From Nonomuraea pusilla (GTDB lineage: Bacteria; Actinomycetota; Actinomycetes; Streptosporangiales; Streptosporangiaceae): a DNA stretch of 64,000 nucleotides. The position numbers and the translations under genes were made by a program. Positions 41,806 through 50,539 of this stretch are shown piece after piece. Within the stretch, counting starts at the first letter, position 1. Each line of letters starts with the position of its first letter. The DNA is taken from NCBI RefSeq assembly GCF_900109355.1, contig NZ_FOBF01000031.1, forward strand, positions 1 to 64,000, written 5' to 3'. The notes under the pieces were generated by a model. It was not told where the DNA came from. It saw nothing but the letters and a program-made list of their open reading frames with translations, and did no database searches.

Positions 41806-44800
41806 ATGGTGGCGTTCCGAGTTCTGGGGCCAGTCGAGGCGTACGAACACGACGACGAACTCGACCTCGGCGGCTTGCGGCAGCGGGCCGTCCTCGCCCG
41901 ACTCCTCGTGGCCCGAGGTCAGGTCGTTCCTGTTGACACGCTTCTTTACGATCTGTGGGCCGACGACGCGGCCAAGGGGGCGCAGTCGGGCCTGCAGGTC
42001 TACATCTCGCGGCTGCGGCGCGTGCTCGAACCCGGCCGCCCGCGCGGCGGCCCCAACCGCCTGCTGGTGACCGTCGCCTCCGGCTACGCGCTGCGCGCCG
42101 CCGCCGAGCAGGTCGACGCGCTCCGCTTTGAACAGCTTGTCAAGGCCGCGGGCGAGCACATGGAGGAGGGCGACCCGCAGTCCGCGCGCGGGCGCCTGGA
42201 AAAGGCGCTCGGGCTGTGGCGCGGCACGCCCTACTCCGACTTCGCCGACCAGCCGTGGGCGGAGGCCGAGGTCAACAGGCTGACCGAGCTGCGCCTCGTG
42301 GCCCGCGAACGGCACGCCGACAGCGGGCTGCGCCTCGGCCTGCACGCCGAGACCGTGCCCGACCTGGAGGCGATGACCACCGAGCACCCGCTGCGCGAGG
42401 AGGGCTGGCGGCTGCTGGCTCTGGGGCTGTACCGGTGCGGCAGGCAGGGCGACGCGCTGGCGGCCCTGCGCAGGACCAGGACGATCCTCGCCGACGAGCT
42501 CGGCATCGACCCCGGCCCCGCGCTGCGCAAGCTGGAGTCCGACATCCTGGCGCAGTCGCCGGAGCTGGAGCTCACGCCGCCGCCCAGGCAGGCGCGCGCC
42601 GCGGCCGCCACCGACACCTGGCCGCCCAGGCCCGCCGCGGCCGTCGAGCCGCCGCCGCTGGAGCCCGAGCCGTTCGTGGGCCGCGACGCCGAGCTGAGCA
42701 GGCTCACCGCCGCCGCCTCGCGCACCGGAAGGTTCCAGGTCGCGATCGTCACCGGCGTCGCGGGAGCCGGCAAGACCACCCTGCTGCGCCGGCTCGAAGG
42801 CAAGCTGGGCGGCGACGGCTGGATCACCGCCTCCGGCGCCTGCCCCGACTCCAGCGCCACACCCCCGGGCTGGGCGTGGGTGGAGATCCTGCGCGCCCTC
42901 ACCTCGATGACCGGGGCCGGCGAGTACGCCCAGCTCCTCGCGCCGCTGCTCGACGACGCCGCCCCCGACCCCGACGAGGACGAGGTGTCGGGCGGCTTCC
43001 GCCTGCACCGGGCCGTCGGCGGCTACCTCGCGGGCGTCGCCCGCCGCGCCCCCGTGCTGCTCACGCTCGAAGACCTCCACTGGGCCGACGACCAGACCCT
43101 CGCCCTGCTGCGCGCGCTGCCCAGCCTGCTCGCCACCAGCAGGGTGCTGCTCGTGGTCACCTGCAGGGAGAGCGAGCTCGACGACCGCCAGTCCGACGTG
43201 CTGGCCGCGCTGGCCAGGCTCGGCCCCGTACGCGTCGGCCTGTCCGGGCTCGACCCGAAGGCCGTCGCCGAACTGGTGCGCGCCACCTGCGTCCGCGAGA
43301 TCGACGAGGACGCCGTCGAGTCGATCGTGGAACGCACCGGCGGCAACCCGTTCTTCGTCAGGGAGACCGTCCGCCTGCTCGACTCCGAGGGCGCCGCCGA
43401 CCGGGCCAGCGCCGCCGAGGTGCTGTCGCAGGTGCCGTCCGGCGTGCGTGACGTGCTGCGGCGGCGCATCTCGCGGCTGCCCGCGGGCGCGCAGCAGATC
43501 CTGCTCCAGGCCGCCGTGATCGGGCGCGACGTCGACCTCGACGTCCTCGTCGCGGTCGCCGTCGACGAGGACGCCGTGATCGAGGCGGTCGAGGCCGCCC
43601 TGCTGGCCGGCCTGGTCACCGAGCCCGGCCCCGGGCTGCTGCGCTTCGACCACGACCTGGTGCGCGACACGATCTACTCCGACGCGTCCAGGCTGCGCCG
43701 CACCCGGCTGCACGCCGCCGTCGCCGCGGTCATCGAGCGGCGCAACCCGTCCGACGTCGCGGCGCTCGCCCACCACTACTTCCTGGCCGACGCGGCCGAG
43801 AAGGCGGTCCACTACGCGGGGCTCGCCGCCGAGCAGGCCGAGCGGCGCTTCGCGCACCGCGAGGCGGCCACCCTGTGGGAGCAGGCCATCGCCGCCTTCG
43901 ACCGCACCGGCGGCGACACCAAGGAACGCCTGCGGCTCATGCTGAGGCAGATCAGGGCGCTCGCGCTGTGCGGCGACATGACCGCCGCGCGGCTGCTGCG
44001 CCGCCAGGCCATGGACATGGCGCTGCCGCTGGGCGACCTCGAGATCACCGCCAAGGTCGCGGCGTCGCTGGCCGTGCCGCACAAGGGCATGGCCCGCGAC
44101 TTCACCCGCACCGCGTGGGAGATCGTCGACGTCACCGAGCGGGCGCTGGTGGAGCTGCCGCCGGGCGAGCAGCGGCTGCGCGCCAGCCTGCTCACCACCC
44201 TGGCGCTGGAGCTGGAGGGCTCCTCGTCGCCCGAGCGCGGGCGGCAGGCGTCGCTGGAGGCGCTGGAGCTCGCCAGGCAGAGCGGCGACCCGACCCTGAT
44301 CGCGGCGGCGCTGAGCGGCCGGCTGCGCCAGTCGTACGACATCCCGGCGGTCGACAGCCGCGAGAGCATCGGGCGCGAGCTGCTGGAGGTCGCGCAGCGG
44401 TCCGGCCAGATGGCCACCCAGGCGCTGGCCCACCTGGTGCTGCTGGAGTGCGCGGCGGCCCGCGGCGACTTCCGCGCCGCCGACGAGCACGCGGCCGCCG
44501 CCGAGCAGCTGGCCAGGCAGTACGACCTGTCGGCGCCCGCCGCGGTGTGCGTCTGGTACGCCGGGCAGCGCCAGATGATCGCCGGCGACTACGAGGGGGC
44601 CGAGCGCACCTACCGCGAGGCGGCCAGGATGACCGCCCGCGCCGGCATGCTCGAAGGCCGCCAGGACCTCCCGCTGATCACCACGTTCTGCCTGCACCTG
44701 GTGGCGGGGCGGGCGGCCGAGACGGTAGACCTGCTGGCCGGGGCGCACCTGCGGGGCGCCAAGTGGACCCTCGACGCGTACGCGCTGGCCCTGGCCTCCG

Positions 44801-45156
44801 CCGGCCACCTGAAGGACGCCAAGGCGGTCGCCGCCACCCGCCCGCCGGTCCGGCCCGACTTCCTGTACGAGCTGGTCATGACGTGGCGGGCCCTCGCCGG
44901 CATGCTGCTCGACGACCGCGAGCGGATGGTCGACTGCTACGACAAGCTCAAGCCGTTCGCCGACCGGGTGGCGGGCGCGGGCACCGGCGTGGTCGCGCTG
45001 TGGCCGGTGGCGCTGACCCTCGGCGACCTCGCCATCCGCCTCGGCCAGCCCGACGCGGCCCGCGAGCACTACCTGAAGGCGCTGGAGGTAGCGCAGCGGG
45101 TGGGCGTACCACGCTGGGTGGAGGCGGCGCAGCGGTCAGTCAGCACGACACCGTGA
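41806..45156 (+). CDS. BTAD/SARP-type regulator with AAA and TPR domains
   Basis: 1116 residues. An OmpR-like winged helix (VAFRVLGPVEAYEHDDELDLGG, VLARLLVARGQVVPVDTLL) is followed by a BTAD (about 95-240), then an AAA ATPase: Walker A GVAGAGKTTLLRR at about 317 and Walker B PVLLTLEDLHWADD at about 416. A C-terminal TPR-rich half completes an AfsR-like layout. It probably activates nearby surface or secondary-metabolism genes. GTG 41794 is possible but overlaps the proposed -10 box. The 3' end overlaps the convergent secreted-protein gene by 17 bp. Confidence 0.9.
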   Translation: MVAFRVLGPVEAYEHDDELDLGGLRQRAVLARLLVARGQVVPVDTLLYDLWADDAAKGAQSGLQVYISRLRRVLEPGRPRGGPNRLLVTVASGYALRAAAEQVDALRFEQLVKAAGEHMEEGDPQSARGRLEKALGLWRGTPYSDFADQPWAEAEVNRLTELRLVARERHADSGLRLGLHAETVPDLEAMTTEHPLREEGWRLLALGLYRCGRQGDALAALRRTRTILADELGIDPGPALRKLESDILAQSPELELTPPPRQARAAAATDTWPPRPAAAVEPPPLEPEPFVGRDAELSRLTAAASRTGRFQVAIVTGVAGAGKTTLLRRLEGKLGGDGWITASGACPDSSATPPGWAWVEILRALTSMTGAGEYAQLLAPLLDDAAPDPDEDEVSGGFRLHRAVGGYLAGVARRAPVLLTLEDLHWADDQTLALLRALPSLLATSRVLLVVTCRESELDDRQSDVLAALARLGPVRVGLSGLDPKAVAELVRATCVREIDEDAVESIVERTGGNPFFVRETVRLLDSEGAADRASAAEVLSQVPSGVRDVLRRRISRLPAGAQQILLQAAVIGRDVDLDVLVAVAVDEDAVIEAVEAALLAGLVTEPGPGLLRFDHDLVRDTIYSDASRLRRTRLHAAVAAVIERRNPSDVAALAHHYFLADAAEKAVHYAGLAAEQAERRFAHREAATLWEQAIAAFDRTGGDTKERLRLMLRQIRALALCGDMTAARLLRRQAMDMALPLGDLEITAKVAASLAVPHKGMARDFTRTAWEIVDVTERALVELPPGEQRLRASLLTTLALELEGSSSPERGRQASLEALELARQSGDPTLIAAALSGRLRQSYDIPAVDSRESIGRELLEVAQRSGQMATQALAHLVLLECAAARGDFRAADEHAAAAEQLARQYDLSAPAAVCVWYAGQRQMIAGDYEGAERTYREAARMTARAGMLEGRQDLPLITTFCLHLVAGRAAETVDLLAGAHLRGAKWTLDAYALALASAGHLKDAKAVAATRPPVRPDFLYELVMTWRALAGMLLDDRERMVDCYDKLKPFADRVAGAGTGVVALWPVALTLGDLAIRLGQPDAAREHYLKALEVAQRVGVPRWVEAAQRSVSTTP

Positions 45157-45655
45157 CGCGGGCGCTCGTGACGGTCCTGAGGCCCTCGCCCGACAGCTCG
45201 AAGCGGTACGAGCCGGGGTTGGCGGTGACGTCGGCCTCCCAGGCGGCGACGTGCCTCGCCCCGGCGAAGCCGTCGTAGCTGACCAGGTAGGTGCGCCACT
45301 CCCGGGCCGACGGGCTCCAGCGGGCGAGCCGCCAGCCGTACAGGACGCTGCCGCCCGGCTCCGGGCTGACGATCACGCCGCGGGCGCGCAGCGTGGTGCG
45401 GCAGCCGGGGCCGTCGTGGGCGGCGGCGGTCACGGCGATCGTGCCGGGCGCGGGCTCGGCGGCGGTGCGCGCCGGGGTGACGAGGGGCATCTCGCGGGCC
45501 GACAGCTCCACCGTCCGCACCGGCCGCGGCGCGGACCCGGCGGTGTGGTAGGCGGACAGGCCCGCGTAGGCGCTGGTGAAGGCGAGAGCCCCCACGAACA
45601 GCTTGGCCGCGTTCAGGGTTCCGCTGGCCAGGGCCGCCGCGCTTCTCGTCGTCAT
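45140..45655 (-). CDS. Secreted protein of unknown function
   Basis: 171 residues. The N-terminus MTTRSAAALASGTLNAAKLFVGALAFTSAYAG is hydrophobic enough to be a signal anchor or signal peptide. The remainder is predicted beta-rich with SAREWRTYLVSYDGFAGARHVAAWEADV and a C-terminal VTSARVTVSC; two cysteines (PGCRT and the terminal one) could pair. No family was recognised. AAGGAG lies about 10 nt before ATG 45655. It shares the region upstream with the iron-box gene at 45798, about 125 bp away. Confidence 0.6.
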   Translation of the reverse strand: MTTRSAAALASGTLNAAKLFVGALAFTSAYAGLSAYHTAGSAPRPVRTVELSAREMPLVTPARTAAEPAPGTIAVTAAAHDGPGCRTTLRARGVIVSPEPGGSVLYGWRLARWSPSAREWRTYLVSYDGFAGARHVAAWEADVTANPGSYRFELSGEGLRTVTSARVTVSC

Positions 45656-45779
45656 GGATCAGGCACTCCTTCTCGTTCACCCTCAGGTGTACGGGGAGGT
45701 GCTTGATCTTCGCTTGTGCCCCGCTTGCAGCCGTCGGAGGAGGATCGCAGGCAGGGTGCGGGTAATGTGGGCGTGCGCA

Positions 45780-45798
45780 TGAGGTAAGGCTGACCTAA
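45780..45798. promoter_or_regulatory. Iron box (DmdR/IdeR-type)
   Basis: TGAGGTAAGGCTGACCTAA matches the actinomycete iron-box consensus TTAGGTTAGGCTCACCTAA at 16 of 19 positions. It overlaps the start codon of the VTT-family gene, so Fe-bound DmdR/IdeR would block transcription or initiation in iron-replete cells. Confidence 0.65.
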
Positions 45799-46331
45799 TG
45801 TCTTTCACGGGGGTGGTGCACATGGGACGCGCGGCGATCGCCATCCCCGACCCGACGCGGCCCTTCTGGCTCGGCCTGCCGTACTGGCTGGTCGGGGGGA
45901 TCCTGATCCTGGCGCTGTTCGGGGCGTTCCAGGTGTACTACTGGGTCGGCCGCAGGCTGGGCGAGAAGCTGTACGACTCGCGGGTCGGCGTGCGGCTGGG
46001 CCGTGAGCGCATCGCCTCGATCGAACGCGTCCTGGAGAAGTGGGGGGCGCTGGCCGTCTTCGGGTGCTTCTGGGTGCCCATGCTGCGGCACACCCTTCCG
46101 TGGGTGGCGGGCGCGCTGCGCGTGTCGTACCCCTGGTACCTCGTCGCCACCGCCGCGGGCTGCCTGACGTGGGCGCCGATGTGGTGGTTCGGGCTCACCG
46201 CCGCGGTGTGGAGCTTCCTGCAGCTGGCGGCGCGTTCCCCGGTCACGGCGGCCGGCGTCGCCGTGCTGGCCGCCGCCGCTCTCGCCTGGTACCTCGTACG
46301 CCGCCGCAGGAAGCGCGCCGCGACGTCCTAG
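45798..46331 (+). CDS. DedA/VTT-family membrane protein, iron-box-controlled
   Basis: 177 residues. The VTT-like part runs LGLPYWLVGGILILALFGAFQVYYWVGRRLGEKLY, LEKWGALAVFGCFWVPMLRHTLPWVAGALRVSYPWYLVATAAGCLTWAPMWWFGLTAAVW, with a basic tail. DedA-type proteins act in membrane lipid handling, often as undecaprenyl-phosphate or lipid flippases. ATG 45798 (AAGG 8 nt upstream) is used; ATG 45822 would remove eight residues. Control by the iron box at its start is a notable inference. Confidence 0.75.
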   Translation: MSFTGVVHMGRAAIAIPDPTRPFWLGLPYWLVGGILILALFGAFQVYYWVGRRLGEKLYDSRVGVRLGRERIASIERVLEKWGALAVFGCFWVPMLRHTLPWVAGALRVSYPWYLVATAAGCLTWAPMWWFGLTAAVWSFLQLAARSPVTAAGVAVLAAAALAWYLVRRRRKRAATS

Positions 46332-46552
46332 CCGCCCGACGCCTCGCCCACCGGTTCCCGCGTCGCGTCCGGGGCGGTGCGGTCGTCGAGTGTCGCGTCC
46401 GGGGCGGCCCTGCGGACCGTCTCGATGCCGTTGACGCAGGCGGCCTTGCTCGGGTAGCCCTCGCCCACCGCGAGGGTCTGGCCGTTGGCCGCGACGAGCG
46501 CGAAGCTGAAACCGCCCCGCTCGTCCCGGCTGATGATGAACCTGGCTGTCAT
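46328..46552 (-). CDS. YegP-like DUF1508 protein
   Basis: 74 residues. MTARFIISRDERGGFSFALVAANGQTLAVGEGYPSKAACVNGIETVRRAAPDA matches one UPF0339/YegP repeat, a small alpha-beta fold of unknown role; most relatives carry two copies, and this one carries a single copy plus a short acidic tail. GGGGAG precedes ATG 46552. The 3' end overlaps the convergent VTT gene by 4 bp. Confidence 0.85.
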   Translation of the reverse strand: MTARFIISRDERGGFSFALVAANGQTLAVGEGYPSKAACVNGIETVRRAAPDATLDDRTAPDATREPVGEASGG

Positions 46553-46655
46553 GGCCGCCGCTCTCCCCGGTATGTCAGATCTATCTTGCATTTACCCCGA
46601 TGAATCGGCGACTTAAGGTCGAGTTCGGCAAACGCGGCGTTGATCTCCTGCCAAC

Positions 46656-47522
46656 ATGTCTGGCATGCGAATTGGGGGTTTCATCGGCTCCGCCGTGCTC
46701 GCCATGCTCACCGGGCTCGCCGTGCTCCTCGGCGTCTCCTCGCCCGCGGCCGCCGCGCCCGGCGCACCGGCGGTCGGAGCCAGGTCGGCTTACGTCGTCG
46801 ACTCGGGGGGAACGGTCCACTACGGCAAGCGGGAGACGCGCCGCGTCCCGGTCGCGAGCCTGGTGAAGGTCATGACGGCCTACGTCGTCCTGCGGGAGGC
46901 GCGGCTCACCGACACGATCACGATCAGCGAGTCGGACGTGCGGCACGCCGCCGGCAACGACGCCACCACGGCCGGGCTGAAAAAGGGCGAACGCCTGACC
47001 GTCAGGGACCTGTTGTACGGGCTGATGCTGCCGTCCGGCGCCGACGCGGCCAACGCGCTGGCCCGCAGGTACGGGCCGGGCAAGGAGGCGTTCGTCGCCA
47101 AGATGAACCGGGCCGCCCGCGCGCTCGGGCTGGCCGACACCCGCTACACCAACGCCGACGGCCTCCCCGTGCCCGCCAAGGGCGGCTACTCGACGGCCGT
47201 CGACCAGGCCAGGCTCGCCCAGGCCGCGCTGCGGAACCCGACGTTCCAGGCCGTCGTCGGCACGGTCACGCACCGGGTCGGCAAGACGGCGGTGCACCGC
47301 GCCCACACCTGGCGCAACTCGAACAAGCTGCTGCAGCGCTCGGACGGCGTGCTGGGTGTGAAGACCGGCTACACCAGGGCCGCCGGGTACTGCCTGCTGT
47401 TCGCCGGCGAGCGGGGCGGCAGGACCGTCGTCGGCGTGCTCCTCGGCGACCAGAGCGAGCGCCGCTTCAAGACCGCCGCGCAGCTCCTCGACTACGCCGG
47501 CGAGCAGCTCGCGGCCGGCTGA
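46656..47522 (+). CDS. D-alanyl-D-alanine carboxypeptidase (peptidase S11)
   Basis: 288 residues. The signal peptide is MRIGGFIGSAVLAMLTGLAVLLGVSSPAAA-AP. The DD-peptidase triad is S68-x-x-K71 (VASLVKVM), then S127-G-A129 where most relatives have SxN, and K236-T-G (GVLGVKTGYT). It trims the pentapeptide of peptidoglycan outside the membrane. The catalytic domain (about 250 residues) ends without the C-terminal anchor domain. ATG 46656 or 46665 are both plausible starts. No ribosome site is obvious. Confidence 0.9.
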   Translation: MSGMRIGGFIGSAVLAMLTGLAVLLGVSSPAAAAPGAPAVGARSAYVVDSGGTVHYGKRETRRVPVASLVKVMTAYVVLREARLTDTITISESDVRHAAGNDATTAGLKKGERLTVRDLLYGLMLPSGADAANALARRYGPGKEAFVAKMNRAARALGLADTRYTNADGLPVPAKGGYSTAVDQARLAQAALRNPTFQAVVGTVTHRVGKTAVHRAHTWRNSNKLLQRSDGVLGVKTGYTRAAGYCLLFAGERGGRTVVGVLLGDQSERRFKTAAQLLDYAGEQLAAG

Positions 47523-47644
47523 CCCGTCTTCCCGGCCCCGCCTCACGACGTGGGCAGGCGGGCCGAGTGCGGTTCGGGTTGGGCCCTGGCCCGGGGGCGC
47601 GGGCCCGGCTAACGTAGGGGACCTCCCCTGCGCGAAGGACGGCC

Positions 47645-47959
47645 ATGGAGGCGTACATCGAGGTCAGCACCACGGTGGAGGGTCACGGGAACGCGGCGGC
47701 GCTCGCGCGCCGCATCGTCGGGGGCGGCCTCGCCGCCTCGATCGACATCTCTCCCGCGCCCGGCCCCCGCGACGGGCCCCGCGGCGGGCCCCGCGAGGAA
47801 GCCCGCGACGGCGAGCCGGTCTGGGAGCTGACCCTGGTCACCACCGGCTCGCAGGCCGCCGCGGTCGAACGGCACATCAGGGAGGCCGGCGGCGCGGGCC
47901 CGATCGTCAGGCGCCCCCTGCCCCACCGCCTCGGCAACCGCCTCGGCGAGCACTCCTGA
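47645..47959 (+). CDS. cutA: CutA1-like divalent-ion tolerance protein
   Basis: 104 residues. The ferredoxin-like CutA layout is visible in AYIEVSTTVEGHGNAAALARRIVGGGLAASIDISP and WELTLVTTGSQAAAVERHIREAGG, but the loop between the halves is replaced by a Gly/Pro/Arg/Asp-rich insert (PGPRDGPRGGPREEARDGEP) and the C-terminus is basic. CutA trimers are implicated in copper tolerance and related roles. The similarity is moderate and the gene name is tentative. ATG 47645 follows GAAGGAC. Confidence 0.6.
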   Translation: MEAYIEVSTTVEGHGNAAALARRIVGGGLAASIDISPAPGPRDGPRGGPREEARDGEPVWELTLVTTGSQAAAVERHIREAGGAGPIVRRPLPHRLGNRLGEHS

Positions 47960-47971
47960 CCGGCCCCGGCC

Positions 47972-48050
47972 GGCCCTGAGCGCCCCCGACCAGCCCTGAG
48001 CGACGCCGATCAGCCCTGAGCGCCCCGAGTGGCCCTGAGCGCTCAAGTCG
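47972..48050. repeat. Four 19-20-bp tandem repeats between cutA and a methyltransferase gene
   Basis: Units start at 47972, 47992, 48012 and 48031 around the core GCCCTGAGCG; consensus AGCCCTGAGCGACGCCGATC with 2-5 differences. The array fills the space between two convergent genes. Confidence 0.85.
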
Positions 48051-48054
48051 CGGC

Positions 48055-48867
48055 TCAGCCGGTGGAGCGCATCAGGCTGTGGCAGGCGATGGCGGCGGCG
48101 GCCACGACGTTGAGCGAGTCGACGCCCGCCCGCATCGCCGCCGCGCTCATCGGGATGCACACCGGTTCGTCCGCCTCGTGCAGCCAGCGGGAGGACAGCC
48201 CGTCGCCCTCAGAGCCCAGGAGCAGCGCCACCCGCTCCCCCAGCTTCGCCCGGTCGAGGGGCGTGGCGTGCTGGTCGGGCGTCAGCGCGAGCAGCCGGTA
48301 CCCGGCCGCGCGCACCTGCTCGAGGCCGTCGTACCAGTGGTCCATGCGGGCGTACGGGATGGCGAAGACCGCGCCCATCGACACCTTGACCGCGCGCCGG
48401 TAGAGCGGGTCGGCGCAGCGCGGCGACAGCACGACGGCGCCGACGCCGAGCGCGGCGGCGCAGCGGAAGATCGCCCCGACGTTGGAGTGGTCGACGAGGT
48501 CCTCCAGCACGAGGATGCGCTCGGCCCGCCCCGACAGCAGGGTCGCGACGGACGGCAGCGGCAGGCGCTCCATCGACGCCAGCGCGCCCCGGTGCACCTG
48601 GAAGCCCGCGATGCCGGACATGATCTCGTCGCTCACGACGTACACGGTGGCGTCGCCGAGGACGTCGGCGAGCGGGTCGAGCCAGCGCCGCGTGGTCAGC
48701 ACCGATCGGACGGGGTGGCCCGCGCCGATCGCCCGTCTGATGACCTTCTCGCCCTCGGCGAGGAACAGGCCCCGCTCGGCCTCCAGGCTCTTGCGGAGCT
48801 CGACGTCCCTCAGGCCGGTGTAGTCGGACAGGCGGGGGTCGGCGGCGTCGGTGACGTGTTCAAGCAC
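48055..48867 (-). CDS. TrmH/SpoU-family RNA 2'-O-methyltransferase
   Basis: 270 residues. A substrate-binding N-domain (LEAERGLFLAEGEKVIRRAIGAGH) precedes the knotted SPOUT domain: motif 1 EDLVDHSNVGAIFRCAAALGVGAVVLS, motif 2 RVALLLGSEGDGLSSRW, motif 3 IPMSAAAMRAGVDSLNVVAAAAIACHSL. The conserved Asn/Arg, Glu and Ser/Asn sites are present. It should methylate 2'-OH of rRNA or tRNA; the target is not known. GTG 48867 overlaps the upstream DUF4184 gene by 8 bp, so the two genes are coupled. Confidence 0.92.
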   Translation of the reverse strand: MLEHVTDAADPRLSDYTGLRDVELRKSLEAERGLFLAEGEKVIRRAIGAGHPVRSVLTTRRWLDPLADVLGDATVYVVSDEIMSGIAGFQVHRGALASMERLPLPSVATLLSGRAERILVLEDLVDHSNVGAIFRCAAALGVGAVVLSPRCADPLYRRAVKVSMGAVFAIPYARMDHWYDGLEQVRAAGYRLLALTPDQHATPLDRAKLGERVALLLGSEGDGLSSRWLHEADEPVCIPMSAAAMRAGVDSLNVVAAAAIACHSLMRSTG

Positions 48868-49630
48868 GTTCCGATACTGCCACGAGCCGCCTGACCTGCC
48901 AGACGGCCGCGTAGCAGGTGAGGACGAGGCACAGGCCGACGACGGTGCCCGCGCCCGTCTTGGTGATCACGCTGGGCAGCCCGAGGTGCGGCACGGGCTC
49001 GTCCACCATGGGCCAGAGCACGGCCCCGGCGACCATGCCGAGCGCGCCGGCGGCGAGGACACCCCACCGCGCCTTCGCCGAGATCACGAGCCGGTGGGGC
49101 ACCTCCAGCGGGGACATCCTCGACAGGCCGCGCCAGGCCCACCAGACGACGGCGGCCAGGCCGACCACGGACGAGGTGTACTGGAGGAGGCGGAAGAGCC
49201 TGATCACGCCGAAGACGGAGACGCCGAGCCACTCACCCCAGTGGGCGGGCCCGGTGGAGTGGGTGAAGGAGTCCCACAGGACGTGGCTGGCCGCGCCGGC
49301 GACGCCGCCGACGACGATGGGGAGCACCCTGAGCCGTTGCGGCCGCAGCGCCGCCGCCCTGCCCGCCAGCGACGGCGGCAGCAGCGAGATGAGCGGGTCG
49401 CGGAACACTCCGTGCAGCAGCGGCAGGAGCACCAGCACGGCGACCAGGTCGATGGTGACGACGCCCGTCCAGGAGTGCCAGTTGGTGTAGTCGGGCAGGA
49501 ACGGCATGAAGATCGGCAGGTCGGGCACCATCGCGCCGAGGGCCAGCGCCCAGGGGTCGGCGAACCTGCGCACCCGTGACGAGGACACCAGCGGCAGCAC
49601 AGCGGCCATATGACTGGGCGTGAACGGCAC
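48860..49630 (-). CDS. DUF4184 membrane protein
   Basis: 256 residues. The start is VPFTPSHMAAVLPLVSSSRVRRFADPWALALGAMVPDLPIF, matching DUF4184; later features are HVLWDSFTHSTGPAHWGEWLG and several TM helices. The His/Asp/Asp positions (PSH, PDLP, HVLWDSFTH) are reminiscent of metal-dependent hydrolases embedded in the membrane. GTG 49630 is placed by GGGAGGGG about 5 nt upstream. It is translationally coupled to the methyltransferase gene. Confidence 0.85.
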   Translation of the reverse strand: MPFTPSHMAAVLPLVSSSRVRRFADPWALALGAMVPDLPIFMPFLPDYTNWHSWTGVVTIDLVAVLVLLPLLHGVFRDPLISLLPPSLAGRAAALRPQRLRVLPIVVGGVAGAASHVLWDSFTHSTGPAHWGEWLGVSVFGVIRLFRLLQYTSSVVGLAAVVWWAWRGLSRMSPLEVPHRLVISAKARWGVLAAGALGMVAGAVLWPMVDEPVPHLGLPSVITKTGAGTVVGLCLVLTCYAAVWQVRRLVAVSERA

Positions 49631-49766
49631 GACCCCTCCCCCCACCGATCATGGCCCATTATCCGGTGAAGGTTGGGCATTGTTTGCCGAAGCCACTAAG
49701 GTCACGATCGGTAACGGGTATGGTACACAGCGCTGTCACGGCCGGACGCCGGGGATTCGGGGGATC

Positions 49767-50405
49767 ATGGTGCCTGACCAGTGGGTTCATGAGCATCCGG
49801 CCGCGTCAGCGGGGTGGCTGCGGGACGCTCGGGCGGCACGTACGCTCTCGGTGGCCACGCTGGTGTGGCTGGCGGCGGAGAGCACGCTCGGTCTGGCCGC
49901 CGGGGTGTCGGCGCACTCGGTGGCGCTGATCGGCTGGGCGCTGTCGGCGCTGGTGGAGGCGGCGGCGAGCCTGATCGTGGTGTGGCGGTTCACCGGGTCG
50001 CGCACGCTCTCGCCGAACGCGGAGACCACGGCGCGGCGGGCGGTCGCGGTGAGCTTCTGGCTGCTCGCGCCGTACCTGGTGGTGCACGTCGCGCACGATC
50101 TGGACGTGGGGCACCGTCCCGAGCCGACGGCGCTGGGCATCGTGGTGACGTCGCTGAGCCTGGTGGGCATGCCTCTGCTGGGTCTGGCCAAGCGGCGGCT
50201 GGGCGCGCGGCTCGCCTCGGCCGCCACGTCGGGCGAGGGCACCCAGAACCTCATGTGCGGCGCGATGGCGGCGGGCGTGCTGGCCGGGTTGTGGCTGAAC
50301 ACGCTGGGCTGGTGGTGGGTCGATCCGGCCATGGCGGTGGCGCTGGCCGTGGTCGCGGCCCGCGAGGGCGTGCGCGCGTGGCGCGGTCACGCATGCTGCC
50401 ACTGA
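49767..50405 (+). CDS. CDF-like cation efflux membrane protein, divergent
   Basis: 212 residues, six hydrophobic segments as in a cation diffusion facilitator without the C-terminal metal domain. LAAGVSAHSVALIGWALSALVEAAASLIVVWRFTG corresponds to TM2, but the usual metal-binding Asp of (G/A)FG-L-D-S-x-I-E is replaced (WALSALVE). A GEGTQNLMCGAMAAGVLAGLW part corresponds to TM5. Residual metal binding is doubtful. ATG 49767 has GGGGGA upstream. The 136-bp gap to the divergent DUF4184 gene carries the promoters. Confidence 0.7.
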   Translation: MVPDQWVHEHPAASAGWLRDARAARTLSVATLVWLAAESTLGLAAGVSAHSVALIGWALSALVEAAASLIVVWRFTGSRTLSPNAETTARRAVAVSFWLLAPYLVVHVAHDLDVGHRPEPTALGIVVTSLSLVGMPLLGLAKRRLGARLASAATSGEGTQNLMCGAMAAGVLAGLWLNTLGWWWVDPAMAVALAVVAAREGVRAWRGHACCH

Positions 50406-50539
50406 CGATCACTCTCCGTCATATCAGCACCAAAAGGGTGGTTTTGCCACATTGACCGCACCGAGTATCGTTCCCCAGGTATTGCGGAGCTTCTCCCGCT
50501 AGGGTCTCCGGAAGGTCTCAACACACCGAAGAGGACATC

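Noticed and set aside
46597-46608. CCGAT-GA-ATCGG palindrome upstream of the DD-carboxypeptidase
   Set aside because: Too short and without a promoter context or adjacent regulator to support an operator.
47972-48050. CRISPR-like array
   Set aside because: Units of 19-20 bp follow head-to-tail with no unique spacers, so this is a minisatellite. The same holds for 38621-38700 and 31418-31520.
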